The notes: generated from the letters alone by a model not told the origin. Shown: positions 28,483-37,798, counted from the stretch's first letter. The stretch: 64,000 bases of DNA from Candidatus Siliceabacter maunaloa (GCA_024330185.1 JANDLV010000013.1:1-64000), one strand, 5' to 3'. Translations and numbers: made by a program.

Positions 28483-29337
28483 TCAGAACACCACGGTGCG
28501 CTCGCCGTGGCGCAGCACCCGGTCCTCGCAGTGCCAGCGCACGGCACGGGACAGCACCGAGCGCTCGATGTCGCGCCCCAGGCGCTCGAGCGCCTCGACG
28601 TCGTCGCGGTGGGTGACACGGATGACGTCCTGCTCGATGATCGGCCCGGCGTCGAGCAGCTCGGTCACGTAGTGCGCCGTGGCCCCGATCAGCTTCACAC
28701 CGCGCTCGCGCGCGCGCTGGTAGGGCGCCGCGCCGGCGAAGGCGGGCAGGAAGCTGTGGTGGATGTTGATGGCCGGGGCGCCGAGCGCGTCGAGGAAGCC
28801 GCCCGAGAGGATCTGCATGTAGCGGGCCAGGACCACGAGGTCGAACCGCCCGGCCAGCAGCTCGAGCTGGCGCGCCTCGGCGCCGACCTTCGTGTCGGCC
28901 GTCACAGGGACGTGCTCGAACGGGATCCCCAACGCCGTGACCGTCTCGGCCAGATCGGTGTGGTTGGAGACGACCAGCCCGACGTCCATGTCCAGCTCGC
29001 CGCGCCGCCAGCGCCACAGCAGGTCCAAGAGGCAGTGGTCCTCGCGCGAGACCATGACCGCCACCCGCTTGGGCTCCGCGGCGTCGTGCAGGCGCCAGTC
29101 CATCGCGAAGCGCGCGGCCACCTCGTCGGCGAAGGCGCGCGCGAGCTCGTCCAAGGACAGGTCCAGCCCCTCCAGGCGGAAGGCCATGCGCATGAAGAAC
29201 GTGCCGCCCTCGGGGTCGGTCGAGTACTGGTCGGACTGCACGATGTTCGCGCCGTGGCGAAACAGGAGCTCCGACACCGCCGCGACGATCCCCGGCCCGT
29301 CGGGGCAGGTGATGAGCAGGTGGCCGCTGTGCTCCAC
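28483..29337 (-). CDS. purU: Formyltetrahydrofolate deformylase
   Basis: This 284-residue enzyme hydrolyses 10-formyl-THF to THF and formate, balancing one-carbon pools. It has an N-terminal ACT domain ([27 protein letters not shown]) and a C-terminal formyl-transferase domain with [24 protein letters not shown] and the catalytic [10 protein letters not shown] segment. The following [19 protein letters not shown] supplies the conserved Asp region. The start follows the upstream gene's stop by about 17 nt, so they form an operon. Confidence 0.95.
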   Translation of the reverse strand: MEHSGHLLITCPDGPGIVAAVSELLFRHGANIVQSDQYSTDPEGGTFFMRMAFRLEGLDLSLDELARAFADEVAARFAMDWRLHDAAEPKRVAVMVSREDHCLLDLLWRWRRGELDMDVGLVVSNHTDLAETVTALGIPFEHVPVTADTKVGAEARQLELLAGRFDLVVLARYMQILSGGFLDALGAPAINIHHSFLPAFAGAAPYQRARERGVKLIGATAHYVTELLDAGPIIEQDVIRVTHRDDVEALERLGRDIERSVLSRAVRWHCEDRVLRHGERTVVF

Positions 29338-29354
29338 GCCGGCGCCGGCGCCGG

Positions 29355-29888
29355 TCAGTCGTCGTCGCGCTGCTCGGCGCGGAACACCAGGCGCTTGACC
29401 TCGCCGACGGCGCCGCCACCCAGGCGCAGCGCGGTGTGGAATCCTTCGGCGCCCATGCCGCCGGAGTCCAGGATGCGCCGCAGGTCGTTGAGCGCGGGAA
29501 GGTCGTCCTCGGCGACCTGGTCGCGGGCGGTCTCCACCAGGATCAGGTGGCGCGGGCGGCGCAGCCCCGCGGCCAGGCGCATGACGCGATCGCGCTCGGC
29601 GCCGTCCAGGCCGTCGGCGGCCAGCACCACGCCGTGTCCGGTCTGCAGGCGCTTGAGCACCGCGGCGTCCAGAAGCTGGCCTGCGCGTTCCTCGAGTTCG
29701 GACTCGGCCACCCGGCCGGCCAACAGCTTGCGCACGCGATCGGCCGAGAGCACAGCGGGCTTGTCCTCGACGACGCGCTCGACCAGACGGTCGCGCTCGA
29801 CCTTGGAAGCGCTGACCACGTAGACCAGGCTCCCCGGCGAGTAGCGCAGCCGGTCGGAGGGGCGCAGCACGCGACCACGGACCGACAT
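29355..29888 (-). CDS. P-loop-kinase-like protein with degenerate Walker A
   Basis: The 177-residue chain has the order of a small polynucleotide/gluconate-kinase-like NTPase: a first strand [20 protein letters not shown] where the GxxGxGKS loop should be, then [14 protein letters not shown] (usually SSDxxR), a helix, [23 protein letters not shown] (usually VVDATN) and [12 protein letters not shown]. The P-loop glycines and Lys are missing, so ATP binding is doubtful. The start at ATG 29888 is preferred over 29996, which only adds a charged low-complexity stretch. It is directly upstream of purU. The family assignment is inference from the motif order. Confidence 0.55.
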   Translation of the reverse strand: MSVRGRVLRPSDRLRYSPGSLVYVVSASKVERDRLVERVVEDKPAVLSADRVRKLLAGRVAESELEERAGQLLDAAVLKRLQTGHGVVLAADGLDGAERDRVMRLAAGLRRPRHLILVETARDQVAEDDLPALNDLRRILDSGGMGAEGFHTALRLGGGAVGEVKRLVFRAEQRDDD

Positions 29889-30039
29889 GTCGGCAGGTCG
29901 CTCAGGCCCGCCGCTGCGGCGAGGGCGGTCCGAGGACCACCCTGTCCGCTCGTCTTCGCCGATCTTGACGCTGCGCGTGGGGGGCGTGGGGGGCATCCCC
30001 TCATCCTGACCGAATGCGCCCGTCCGCTGTGGGGCCCGC

Positions 30040-30879
30040 CTACGCGGGCCGGTGGACCACTATCTCCAGGCACCCGGTCGGGTTGCTGCGCATCCTGCGG
30101 TCGAGGAAGACCTCCACGTACCAGTTGAGGCGGTTGTTGGCGGTCTGGAAGCTGGCCCGCGCGTCAATGGGCACGTTGAGCGCGAACGCGAACGACTGCG
30201 TTGCCCCCGCGCTCAGAGCGGCAGGCTCGGCCAGGTCCTGGACCGGGCCGTCGTAGGTGACCCCCTCGCCGTCCTGGTCGCTGCGCCGACCGCGCAGGCG
30301 CGCGCGCAGGGCGCGACCCTCGAGGTCCTCGTTGGCGGTCACGGCCACGGAGCCGATGACGCGTTCGCCCGGGCGCAGCACGCGTCGATCGAGCTCGATG
30401 TCCATGCGGGCCTCGCTGGGGTGCGTGCCCGAACCCTCGGCCCAGCCGGCGTGGGCGTCGGGCGCCGAGGCCACGGTCAAGGGGACCTCCTCGTTGACGT
30501 CGCGCGCGGCCTTGCGGTCGATCGTGGCCTTGACCATCCACTCCACGGCGTCCTCGACGCTGGGCGGCGCGTCGGAGGGCACATGCAGCACGGTCTCGGA
30601 CAAGCCGGCGGCGGGCCCGCCGTGGCCGCCGGGGGCCGAGAGCGGCTCCTCGGCCACCACGATCTCCTCGTTGCGGGTGTGCGTCTGGCGGACGCCGTTG
30701 GCGTCGTAGTCGGCTTCCTCGTACCTGTACGAGTTGACGTAGACCAAGCGCACCCGCGCGCTGCGGGTCTTCTTGTCGGGTCCGCGCAGCTCCGAGCGCA
30801 CCCGTACCTCGTCCCCGGGTGAGAGCGCGGTGGGCTCCGCGCTCACCTCAAGCTCCACCTTGCTGTCGAACAACCCCAT
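30040..30879 (-). CDS. Arrestin-fold sporulation-control-like protein (Spo0M type)
   Basis: This 279-residue protein starts at MGLFDSKVELEVSAEPTALSPGDEVRVRSELRG behind a GGAGGGG ribosome binding site. It repeats arrestin-like beta-sandwich elements: an N-terminal half ending with TVLHVPSDAPPSVEDAVEWMVKATID, and a C-terminal half with DIELDRRVLRPGERVIGSVAV and LNWYVEVFLDRRM. The pattern fits the Spo0M/arrestin-like family. It is probably a cytosolic scaffold. No sporulation genes are nearby. Confidence 0.75.
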   Translation of the reverse strand: MGLFDSKVELEVSAEPTALSPGDEVRVRSELRGPDKKTRSARVRLVYVNSYRYEEADYDANGVRQTHTRNEEIVVAEEPLSAPGGHGGPAAGLSETVLHVPSDAPPSVEDAVEWMVKATIDRKAARDVNEEVPLTVASAPDAHAGWAEGSGTHPSEARMDIELDRRVLRPGERVIGSVAVTANEDLEGRALRARLRGRRSDQDGEGVTYDGPVQDLAEPAALSAGATQSFAFALNVPIDARASFQTANNRLNWYVEVFLDRRMRSNPTGCLEIVVHRPA

Positions 30880-30961
30880 GTGACCCCTCCTGCGTCGTCG
30901 ACGCTCCGTGTCGTGTGACCGCAGCAGTGTGGCCGCTGGGGGCCACGGGCGCAAGGGCGGT

Positions 30962-31975
30962 TCAGCTCTGACCGACCAGCGCCGCGCAGACCCAGTTGTC
31001 GGCACCCGCGCCGTCGGCCCACAGCTTGGCCGCGAGCCGGTCCTGCTGCGCCTTGGGCGCCTGGTGGGCGTGCTTGGTGGTGCCGCCCAGCCCGGCCCAG
31101 GTCTCGGGGAGGAACTGGTAGTAGCCCGAGGCGCCCGCGCTGTTGGGCGTGTGGTTCACGCCGCCTGACTCACACTGCACGATGGCGTAGGGGATGGCCC
31201 ACGGGCCGCCCGGCCCCGTGGTCTGACGGGCCTGGCGCTCGCGGCGCTCCAGCAGGCGCTCCAGGCGCCGCTCTCCACGGCGGCGGTCGGCGCGGGCACT
31301 GCGCAGGGCGTCCAGGCGCGCAGCACGGGCCTCGCGCAGCTCGGAGCGGCGCTCGCGCAGGCCCGCGGCAACGCCGGCCAGCGCGTCGCGGCGGCGCTGG
31401 ACGGCCGCGGTCTCCTTGCGCTGGCGCTCGGCCAGGCGGGTGAACCTGCGCCGCTCGCGGATCGCCTCGGCGCGCGCCGTGCGCACCTCGTCGACCACGC
31501 TCTCATCCTGGGCCTGCACCCGCCCGAGGAACTCCACGGTCTCCAGCAGGTCGGCGAAGCCGTCGGCGCGCAGGACGACCGTCACCAGGCCCGGGCCGGG
31601 GCTGCGGTAGCGCTCGTCCAGGATGGTCGCCAGCTTCTCCTGCGCCTCGTCCAGGCGCTCGCGCAGCGCCGCCGCGCGCTCGCGCGCCGCGTCACGGCGC
31701 TCCACGGTGCGGGCCTCGCGGGCCCGCGCGGCAGTCAGCTCCTCCCGGGCCTCGGCCAGGCGCCCCTCCAGCAGGGTCACCTCGCGCTGCACCGCGCCGA
31801 TCAGGCGCTCCAACCGCGCCGCGGCGCCCGACAGCTCCCGCTCCCGCTCGCGGTCCTCGCCGACGCCCTCGCGCAACGAGTCCTCGCTCTGGGCCCGGGC
31901 GCCGGCGGCGAACGCGATCCACGCGCAGCAGAGCGCTGCCAGGACGGCGAGGGATCGGATGGCGAAACGGAGCAT
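30962..31975 (-). CDS. Secreted coiled-coil transglycosylase-like cell-wall protein
   Basis: This 337-residue protein begins with a signal peptide (SLAVLAALCCAWIAFAAGARAQ). A long Arg/Glu/Ala-rich coiled coil (about residues 30-265) interrupted by a small segment near YRSPGPGLVTVVLRADGFADLLETVEFLG recalls PcsB/FtsX-partner proteins. The C-terminus is a transglycosylase-like fold: IVQCESGGVNHTPNSAGASGYYQFLPETWAGLGG with catalytic Glu in CESGG, ending in GADNWVCA. It likely cleaves peptidoglycan under control of the coiled coil. Confidence 0.85.
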   Translation of the reverse strand: MLRFAIRSLAVLAALCCAWIAFAAGARAQSEDSLREGVGEDRERERELSGAAARLERLIGAVQREVTLLEGRLAEAREELTAARAREARTVERRDAARERAAALRERLDEAQEKLATILDERYRSPGPGLVTVVLRADGFADLLETVEFLGRVQAQDESVVDEVRTARAEAIRERRRFTRLAERQRKETAAVQRRRDALAGVAAGLRERRSELREARAARLDALRSARADRRRGERRLERLLERRERQARQTTGPGGPWAIPYAIVQCESGGVNHTPNSAGASGYYQFLPETWAGLGGTTKHAHQAPKAQQDRLAAKLWADGAGADNWVCAALVGQS

Positions 31976-32116
31976 GCTCGGCGCTCCGGGCCGAGCAGGC
32001 GTCGCGGAGGTGCCGGCACGCTAGCCGCGCGCCGGGCGCGGAGGAAGCGCTGCAACACCTCGCCCGGACACCGGCTTTCGCCTTCGGTCGCCGCAAGCGG
32101 ACGACCGCCGGCGAAG

Positions 32117-32181
32117 TCACACGGTCGTCCCCTCGTCGTGGACCGGGTGGCGACCTTGCGTCCTTTAAGTTCGTTGGCCAT
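32117..32181 (-). pseudogene. Possible remnant of a PfpI/DJ-1 family gene
   Basis: An ATG at 32181 with a strong ribosome binding site (AAGGAG) opens with MANELKGRKVA, which matches the usual N-terminus of PfpI-type class I amidotransferase-like proteins. The expected next segment is missing. The ATG frame runs on as unrelated Arg-rich sequence, while another frame reads GRHPVHDEGTTV and stops at 32117, which could be a C-terminal end. An internal out-of-frame deletion would explain this. The rest of the 274-nt gap (31976-32249) holds no gene I can support. Confidence 0.35.
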
Positions 32182-32249
32182 CTGGTGCTCCTTCGGGTCG
32201 GGACTGTCGGACTTCCCGCGACGTCTTGTCCTGAAGCGGATCCTCGCGC

Positions 32250-33047
32250 TCAGCCGAGCCGGCGCCCCTCCAGCCACCGCGACGCGGCCTGCCACGCCTC
32301 GGAGCCCGGGTCGATCGGCGCGCGGTGCCCGCCGGTCGCGGGCTCCACGAGCTCGACGTCGTCCCCCGCCGCACGCGCGGCGGCGGCGTAGGCGCGGGAG
32401 CGCTTCACGGGCACCGTGGCGTCGTCGGCGCAGTGGACGAGGAACGCCGGGACGCCCAGCCCCACGCGACGCACCGGGTCGGCCTGGGCGAAGCGCTCGG
32501 GCACCGCTGCCGGGGTGCCGCCCAGCAGCTCGTGCGCGACCGTCCCGGCGCGCTCGAGGTCGGACACCGCGGCCAGCGCCACCACGGCGCGCAGGCTCAC
32601 GCGGGGGGCCGCCCCCGGCGCCCCGACGGGCAGGCCGGGCCGCGCGGCGGCCCACAGCGCGAGCTGGCCCCCCGCTGAGTGGCCGACGCCGACGACGCGC
32701 GCCAGGTCCAGCCGCGCGTCCTCGAGGGCCAGGAGATGGTCGATCCCCGCGGCGACGTCCTCGAAGGTCGCCGGCCACCCGCCGCCCGCGCGCCGCCCGG
32801 TGCCCAGACGGCGGTACTCGAGGTTCCACGCCGCCCACCCCCGGTCCGCCAGGTCGCGCGCCAGCGGGCGCATGACGAGCTTGCCGTAGCGGGTGCGCCA
32901 GTGGCCGCCGTGCAGCACCACGGTGACCGGGAACGGCCCCGCGCCGCCCGGCACGTGCAGGTCGGCGACCTGCGAGGCCCTTGGCCCGTAGCGATGGCGG
33001 GCGGGACGCGCGAGCGCCGACAGCGTGATGCGGGCGGGGAGGCTCAG
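32250..33047 (-). CDS. Alpha/beta hydrolase (BD-FAE/esterase-like), possible CTG start
   Basis: The protein has the layout of carboxylesterase-like hydrolases: VTVVLHGGHWRTRYGK (oxyanion HGG), WAAWNLEYRRLGTGRRAGGGWPATFEDVAAGIDHL, nucleophile elbow GVGHSAGGQLALW, acid region FLVHCADDATVPV and His in TGGHRAPI. Upstream of the fold the frame has no ATG, GTG or TTG until far inside the TerC gene. A CTG at 33047 overlaps the TerC stop as CTGA and is the best start. It would then be translationally coupled to terC. Confidence 0.75.
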   Translation of the reverse strand: MSLPARITLSALARPARHRYGPRASQVADLHVPGGAGPFPVTVVLHGGHWRTRYGKLVMRPLARDLADRGWAAWNLEYRRLGTGRRAGGGWPATFEDVAAGIDHLLALEDARLDLARVVGVGHSAGGQLALWAAARPGLPVGAPGAAPRVSLRAVVALAAVSDLERAGTVAHELLGGTPAAVPERFAQADPVRRVGLGVPAFLVHCADDATVPVKRSRAYAAAARAAGDDVELVEPATGGHRAPIDPGSEAWQAASRWLEGRRLG

Positions 33048-34069
33048 CCGCGCCGCTGCTGCTCGCCGGAGGCCGTCCGCCTCGCGGCCGAGGGGCGGCG
33101 GACCGAGCCCGCGTGGGCGCGCGCCGCCGGGTCGCGACGCGCCTTGACCAGGCTGGCCACCGTGGTGACCGTCAGGACCGACAGGATGACGACGAGCGAA
33201 AGTCCGGTGGAGATCTCCGGGAACCCCTCGTCGATGTCGGTGTGCAGGAACTCCAGGATCAGCTTGATCCCGATGAAGCCGAGCACGAGCGAAAGGCCGA
33301 CGGAGAGGTACACGAGCCGGTCCAGGAGGCCTGACACCAGGAAGAACAGGGCGCGCAGGCCCAGCAGCGCGAAGGCGTTGGCCGTGAGGACGATGTAGGT
33401 CTCCTGCGTGACGCCGAACACGGCAGGGATGGAGTCCAGCGCGAAGAGGACGTCCGTGCCGCCGATCGCGATCAGCACCAGGAACAGCGGCGTGAGCACG
33501 CGCCGCCCGTCGACGCGGGCGACCAGCTTCTGGCCCTGGTACTCCTCGGTGAACGGGAGGGTCTTGCGGGCCACCCGGACCAGGCCGTTGTCCTCCACGT
33601 CGGGGTCCTCGTCGCGGTGGCGGAAGAGCTGCACCGCCGTGAAGAGCAGCAGCAGCCCAAAGATCAGGAACATGAACGAGAACAGCGAGAGGAGCGTGGC
33701 CCCCAGCAGGATGAAGATCACCCGCAGGACCAGCGCGGTGACGATCCCGAAGATCAGCACCTTCTGCTGGTACTCGGCCGGGACCGCGAACGTGGTCATG
33801 ATGATCACGAAGACGAAGAGGTTGTCGACCGACAGGCTCTTCTCGACGATGTAGCCCGCGAAGTACTCCGACCCGAAGTCCCAGCCCGCGATGAAGCCGA
33901 AGACCACGCCGAAGGTCACGGCCACGCCGATGTAGAAGATCGACTGGAGGGTCGCCTCGCGGAACTGGACGGCGTGCGGGTTGCGCGTCGCCTGGAACAG
34001 ATCGAGCGCGAGCAGCGCCAGGATCACTCCGATCGTCACGGCCCAGGCGGTGAAGGTCACGTCGAGCAT
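33044..34069 (-). CDS. TerC/Alx-family integral membrane protein
   Basis: This 341-residue protein has about nine hydrophobic helices and the TerC family's conserved acidic membrane motifs: EKSLSVDNLFVFVIIM and GGTDVLFALDSIPAVFG. The family is linked to metal, especially Mn, homeostasis and to metalation of exported proteins; tellurite resistance is the historical name. A cytosolic loop (HRDEDPDVEDNGLVRVARKTLP) separates the two halves. I looked for a yybP-ykoY riboswitch in the 107-nt leader and saw none. It diverges from the desaturase gene. Confidence 0.9.
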   Translation of the reverse strand: MLDVTFTAWAVTIGVILALLALDLFQATRNPHAVQFREATLQSIFYIGVAVTFGVVFGFIAGWDFGSEYFAGYIVEKSLSVDNLFVFVIIMTTFAVPAEYQQKVLIFGIVTALVLRVIFILLGATLLSLFSFMFLIFGLLLLFTAVQLFRHRDEDPDVEDNGLVRVARKTLPFTEEYQGQKLVARVDGRRVLTPLFLVLIAIGGTDVLFALDSIPAVFGVTQETYIVLTANAFALLGLRALFFLVSGLLDRLVYLSVGLSLVLGFIGIKLILEFLHTDIDEGFPEISTGLSLVVILSVLTVTTVASLVKARRDPAARAHAGSVRRPSAARRTASGEQQRRG

Positions 34070-34176
34070 GGCGCGCGGACCCTACTCGGCCCCCCGCGCG
34101 ACGGTCTGCCCCCGCGCGGCGGTCAGCCCCTAGCCTGGGATGCATCCGCCGCGGTTCCCAGCCCGCATAGCCCTCA

Positions 34177-35265
34177 GTGACCGTTCTGACGACCCGGACC
34201 GACGACGAGCGCGACGATCTCACCGTCGCCGTCCCCACCGGCGACCTCGACGCGCTCGCCGACGAGCTGGACGCCCTCTACCACGAGGTGCGCGCGGACC
34301 TGGGGGCGGCCGATGCCGCCTACATCCGCCGGGTCATCGCCGCCCAGCGCGGCCTGGAGGCCGGCGGGCGCGCGCTGCTGCTCCTCTCCCGCTACCGGCC
34401 CGCCCTCGTGGGCGGCGTGGCGCTGCTGACCGTGGCCAAGATCCTGGAGAACATGGAGATCGGCCACAACGTCATGCACGGCCAGTGGGACTGGATGCGC
34501 GACCCGCAGATCAACTCCACGGCGTGGGAATGGGACGCCGTGTCCACCGCGCGCTCGTGGAAGCATGCCCACAACTTCCGCCACCACACGTTCACCAACA
34601 TCCTCGGGAAGGACCGCGACCTGGGCTACTCGGCCATGCGCGTCGACCCCGAGCAGCCCTGGCACCCGATCCACCTCCTCCAGCCGCTCTACGGGGTGGG
34701 CATGGCTCTGACCTTCGAGTGGGGCATAGCGCTCTACGACATGGAGCTCGACTCGGTGCGCCGCGGGGAGAAGACCGCGGCGCAGGCCCGCACCGACCTG
34801 GCCGCCTTCGCACGCAAGGCAGGCCGCCAGGTGGTCAAGGACTACGTTGCCTTCCCGGCGCTGGCCGGGCGCCGCGCCCCCCGCGTCGCGCTGGGCGTGC
34901 TGGCCGCCAACGTGATCCGCAGCGTGTGGGTGCACACGATCGTCTTCATGGGCCACATCCCCGACGGCGCCGAGACCTTCGGCGAGGAGCAACTGGAGGG
35001 CGAGACGCGCGGCGGCTGGTACCGCCGCCAGATGGTGGGCTCGTGCAACCTGGAGGGGTCGCCGCTCTTCCACCTCCTGGCCGGCAACCTGTCCTTCCAG
35101 ATCGAGCACCATCTCTTCCCCGACCTGCCCAGCAGCCGCTACGCCCGGATCGCCCCGCGGGTGCGTGCCGTCTGCGAGCGCCACGGCCTGGCCTACAACA
35201 GCGGCCGCCTGGGGCGCCAGTACGGGTCTGTCGCGCGCAAGATCCTGCGTCTCGCCCTGCCCTGA
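34177..35265 (+). CDS. Membrane fatty acid (acyl-CoA) desaturase
   Basis: This 362-residue protein starts at GTG 34177 and carries the three histidine boxes of membrane di-iron desaturases: GHNVMHGQ, HNFRHHTF and QIEHHLFP. Hydrophobic spans lie between them. It introduces a double bond into acyl chains, needing O2 and electrons from a reductase. The FAD/2Fe-2S protein at 26.6 kb is a candidate. The C-terminus (SSRYARIAPRVRAVCERHGLAYN) is typical of DesA3-like enzymes. Confidence 0.93.
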   Translation: MTVLTTRTDDERDDLTVAVPTGDLDALADELDALYHEVRADLGAADAAYIRRVIAAQRGLEAGGRALLLLSRYRPALVGGVALLTVAKILENMEIGHNVMHGQWDWMRDPQINSTAWEWDAVSTARSWKHAHNFRHHTFTNILGKDRDLGYSAMRVDPEQPWHPIHLLQPLYGVGMALTFEWGIALYDMELDSVRRGEKTAAQARTDLAAFARKAGRQVVKDYVAFPALAGRRAPRVALGVLAANVIRSVWVHTIVFMGHIPDGAETFGEEQLEGETRGGWYRRQMVGSCNLEGSPLFHLLAGNLSFQIEHHLFPDLPSSRYARIAPRVRAVCERHGLAYNSGRLGRQYGSVARKILRLALP

Positions 35266-35331
35266 GAGACCCAAGGGGTCGCGTGTGTCGTTGTCGCGCT
35301 CAGGCCGGCCACCCAATGCGCCGATACTGAG

Positions 35332-37056
35332 GTGGTGACGCGACCCTCAGACGTTCGAGCGCCCGCATGGGTGGGCGCCGGCGCCGGCCATGCCACGGAC
35401 CTCATGGCCAAGATGCTGGCGAGCCTCTTCTTCGCGGGGGCCACGCTCGCGCTGCTGACGATGGTGCTCCCCCGCTCGGAGGCCTTCGACGCGATGGGGA
35501 TGCTGGCCGTCGTCGCCAACGCCTATGTCGTCGCGGCCCTGCTGTACTGGCGGGCCGATCGTCTCTCCCCGGCGACCCTGCGTCCCGCTCTGGCGTGGGG
35601 CTCCAGCCTCATCACCGCCGTCGCCTACTTCTCGGCGGAGAGCCCGAGCCCGCTGGTCTTCTTCTACCTGTGGGTCTTCCTCTACGCCTCCTACTTCTTC
35701 ACCCGCCCCGAGACGATCGCCCAGATCGCCTACGTCGGCGTCGCCTACGCCGCCCTGCTCGCGGTCTCGCCCCCGCCCACCGGCACCGCGGCATGGTGGG
35801 TGGTGGGCATGGGCACGCTGGTGGTCGCGGCCATCCTCATCGGCGCGATGCGCGGGCGCACCGACGTGCTGATCGAGCAGCTCTACGATGCCGCGCGCAC
35901 CGACCCGCTGACCGGGCTGCTCAACCGTCGCGGCTTCCGTGACCTGCTCGACCTGGAGCTGGAGCGCGCCCGGCGCGCCGAGGGCTGCGTCACCGTGCTG
36001 GTCGCCGACATCGACCATTTCAAGGAGGTCAACGACCGCTGCGGCCACCACGTCGGCGACGCGGCGCTCCAGCGCACGGCCCGCACACTGGACGAGGGCA
36101 AGCGCCAGATCGATGTGGTCGCCCGCGTCGGCGGCGAGGAGTTCACGCTCATCCTGCCCGACACCGAAGCGCCGGAGGGGATGGCCATCGCCGAGCGGCT
36201 GCGCTGCCAGTTCCAGCGGGAGTTCTCCGCGGAGACCGTCCCGCTCACCATCTGCTTCGGGATCGCGACGTTCCCCGTCGACGGGGAGACGGCCGGCGCA
36301 CTCCTGCGCGCGGGCGACGCGGCCCTCTACGGCGCCAAGGCCGCCGGGCGCAACCGCAGCGTCGTCCACAGCCCGGCGCTGCGCGAGATGGTCGCCCGCG
36401 AGGGCGTGGGAGGGGACCTCGAGGGCGAGCGCTACGTCGCGGTCGTGCGCGACCTGGCCGAGGCGTTGGACCTGCGCTTCAGCGGCAGCGCGAGGCACTC
36501 CGAGACCGTCGGCCGCTACGCGGAGATGATGGCCGAGGAGCTCGGGCTGCCTCAGGAGCGCGTCGCGCGCGTCCGCCTGGCGGGCATCCTGCACGACATC
36601 GGGAAGGTGGCAGTGGCCGACGCCATCCTGCACAAGCCGGGCCGGCCCACGGAGGAGGAGTGGGCGACGATCCGCCGGCACCCCGAGCTCGGCGCGCAGA
36701 TCCTCGAGCACCCGAGCCTCGCGGACGTGCGCGGCTGGGTGGCGGCCCATCACGAGCGGCCGGACGGCAAGGGCTACCCGCTGGGGCTGTCGGGCACGGC
36801 CATAGGGCTGGAGGCGCGGATCCTCGCGGTGGCCGACGCCTACGAGGCCATGACCAGCGACCGCTCCTACCGCGGCTCGATCGGGCACGAGGCGGCGCGT
36901 GCCGAGCTCCAGCGCTTCGCCGGCTCCCAGTTCGACCCGGCGGTGGTCGAGGCGCTCCAGGCGGTCCTGCGCCGCGAGTCGGCGCGCGCGAGCGCGCTGG
37001 CGTCCCGGCCCGGCGCGCCCGGCGCGGAGCACGCGCGCACCCCCTTGACGAGCTAG
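35332..37056 (+). CDS. Membrane GGDEF and HD-GYP protein (cyclic-di-GMP metabolism)
   Basis: This 574-residue protein has a membrane sensor of about five or six helices (residues 20-165). A GGDEF domain follows with DPLTGLLNRRGF, ADIDHFKEVND and the active site GGEEF. An RxxD inhibitory site (RQID) sits five residues ahead, so product feedback is likely. The C-terminal HD-GYP domain has HDIGKVA and HHERPDGKGYP. Both synthesis and hydrolysis motifs look intact, so the protein could switch between cyclase and phosphodiesterase. The start is GTG 35332. Confidence 0.94.
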   Translation: MVTRPSDVRAPAWVGAGAGHATDLMAKMLASLFFAGATLALLTMVLPRSEAFDAMGMLAVVANAYVVAALLYWRADRLSPATLRPALAWGSSLITAVAYFSAESPSPLVFFYLWVFLYASYFFTRPETIAQIAYVGVAYAALLAVSPPPTGTAAWWVVGMGTLVVAAILIGAMRGRTDVLIEQLYDAARTDPLTGLLNRRGFRDLLDLELERARRAEGCVTVLVADIDHFKEVNDRCGHHVGDAALQRTARTLDEGKRQIDVVARVGGEEFTLILPDTEAPEGMAIAERLRCQFQREFSAETVPLTICFGIATFPVDGETAGALLRAGDAALYGAKAAGRNRSVVHSPALREMVAREGVGGDLEGERYVAVVRDLAEALDLRFSGSARHSETVGRYAEMMAEELGLPQERVARVRLAGILHDIGKVAVADAILHKPGRPTEEEWATIRRHPELGAQILEHPSLADVRGWVAAHHERPDGKGYPLGLSGTAIGLEARILAVADAYEAMTSDRSYRGSIGHEAARAELQRFAGSQFDPAVVEALQAVLRRESARASALASRPGAPGAEHARTPLTS

Positions 37057-37063
37057 ACGAGGG

Positions 37064-37798
37064 CTAGAGGAGGCGACCAACGAGGGCGACCCCGAGGTCA
37101 TCCGCCCCGTCGGTGCGCCGGCGGTGGACGTAGGCGTGGCGACCCAGCTCCCGGGCCCGGCGGCGCAACAGCTCGTCGAGGAAGTCCGGGTAGCCGGTGG
37201 CCTGCCCGGAAGGATCGTCGCTGCCGGGCAGCAGCGTGGGCGTCACCGCGAAGGCGAACAGGCCGTCGGGCTCCAGCAGCCCCAGCGCGCGGTCCAGCAC
37301 GTGGGGCGGTGCATGCCCGGGCCCCAGGGCGGAGAGCGCGACCACCGCGGTGAAGCGGTGGGCGGCCAGCTCCGCGACCTCGCCTTCCGACCAGGCGCCC
37401 AGGTCGCCCACACGGAAGTCGGCGTAGACCCCGGGGTGGTCGCGACCGGCGGCCTCGCGCGCCATCGGCTCGAGGTCCAGCCCCACCAGGTGGCCGACGC
37501 CCAGCCCGCGCAGCTCGACGCCGCCCAGCCCGCTGCCCGCGCCGAGGTCCAGGACCCGCTGGTCGGCGGGGCGCAGGCCCAGATCCTCGAGCGTCCGTCC
37601 CAAGAGTCCGACCACCTCGGTGCCCGAGCGCATGCCCAGCTCCTCGTAGAAGACGCGCTCGTAGAGGCCCGGCACCGAGTAGAGCGCCGCATAGTCGTGG
37701 AAGCCCACGCGCCGCCGCGCGCCCGGAGGGCCGAACTCGACCCACTCCTCCCCATGAGACGAGAAGGTGATCGTCTCCAGCTCGTCGCCCACGGCCAC
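37064..37798 (-). CDS. SAM-dependent class I methyltransferase
   Basis: The 244-residue chain contains motif I VLDLGAGSGLGGVELRG, motif II-like HLVGLDLEPMAREAAG, and ADFRVGDLGAW. The N-terminal part (FGPPGARRRVGFHDYAALYSVPGLYERVFYEELG) resembles small-molecule methyltransferases. The substrate is unknown. It converges on the GGDEF/HD-GYP gene, with a 7-nt gap between stops. Confidence 0.88.
   Translation of the reverse strand: MAVGDELETITFSSHGEEWVEFGPPGARRRVGFHDYAALYSVPGLYERVFYEELGMRSGTEVVGLLGRTLEDLGLRPADQRVLDLGAGSGLGGVELRGLGVGHLVGLDLEPMAREAAGRDHPGVYADFRVGDLGAWSEGEVAELAAHRFTAVVALSALGPGHAPPHVLDRALGLLEPDGLFAFAVTPTLLPGSDDPSGQATGYPDFLDELLRRRARELGRHAYVHRRRTDGADDLGVALVGRLL

Noticed and set aside
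34070-34176. yybP-ykoY manganese riboswitch upstream of terC
   Set aside because: The leader is GC-rich with a short direct repeat, and I could not find the conserved riboswitch core.
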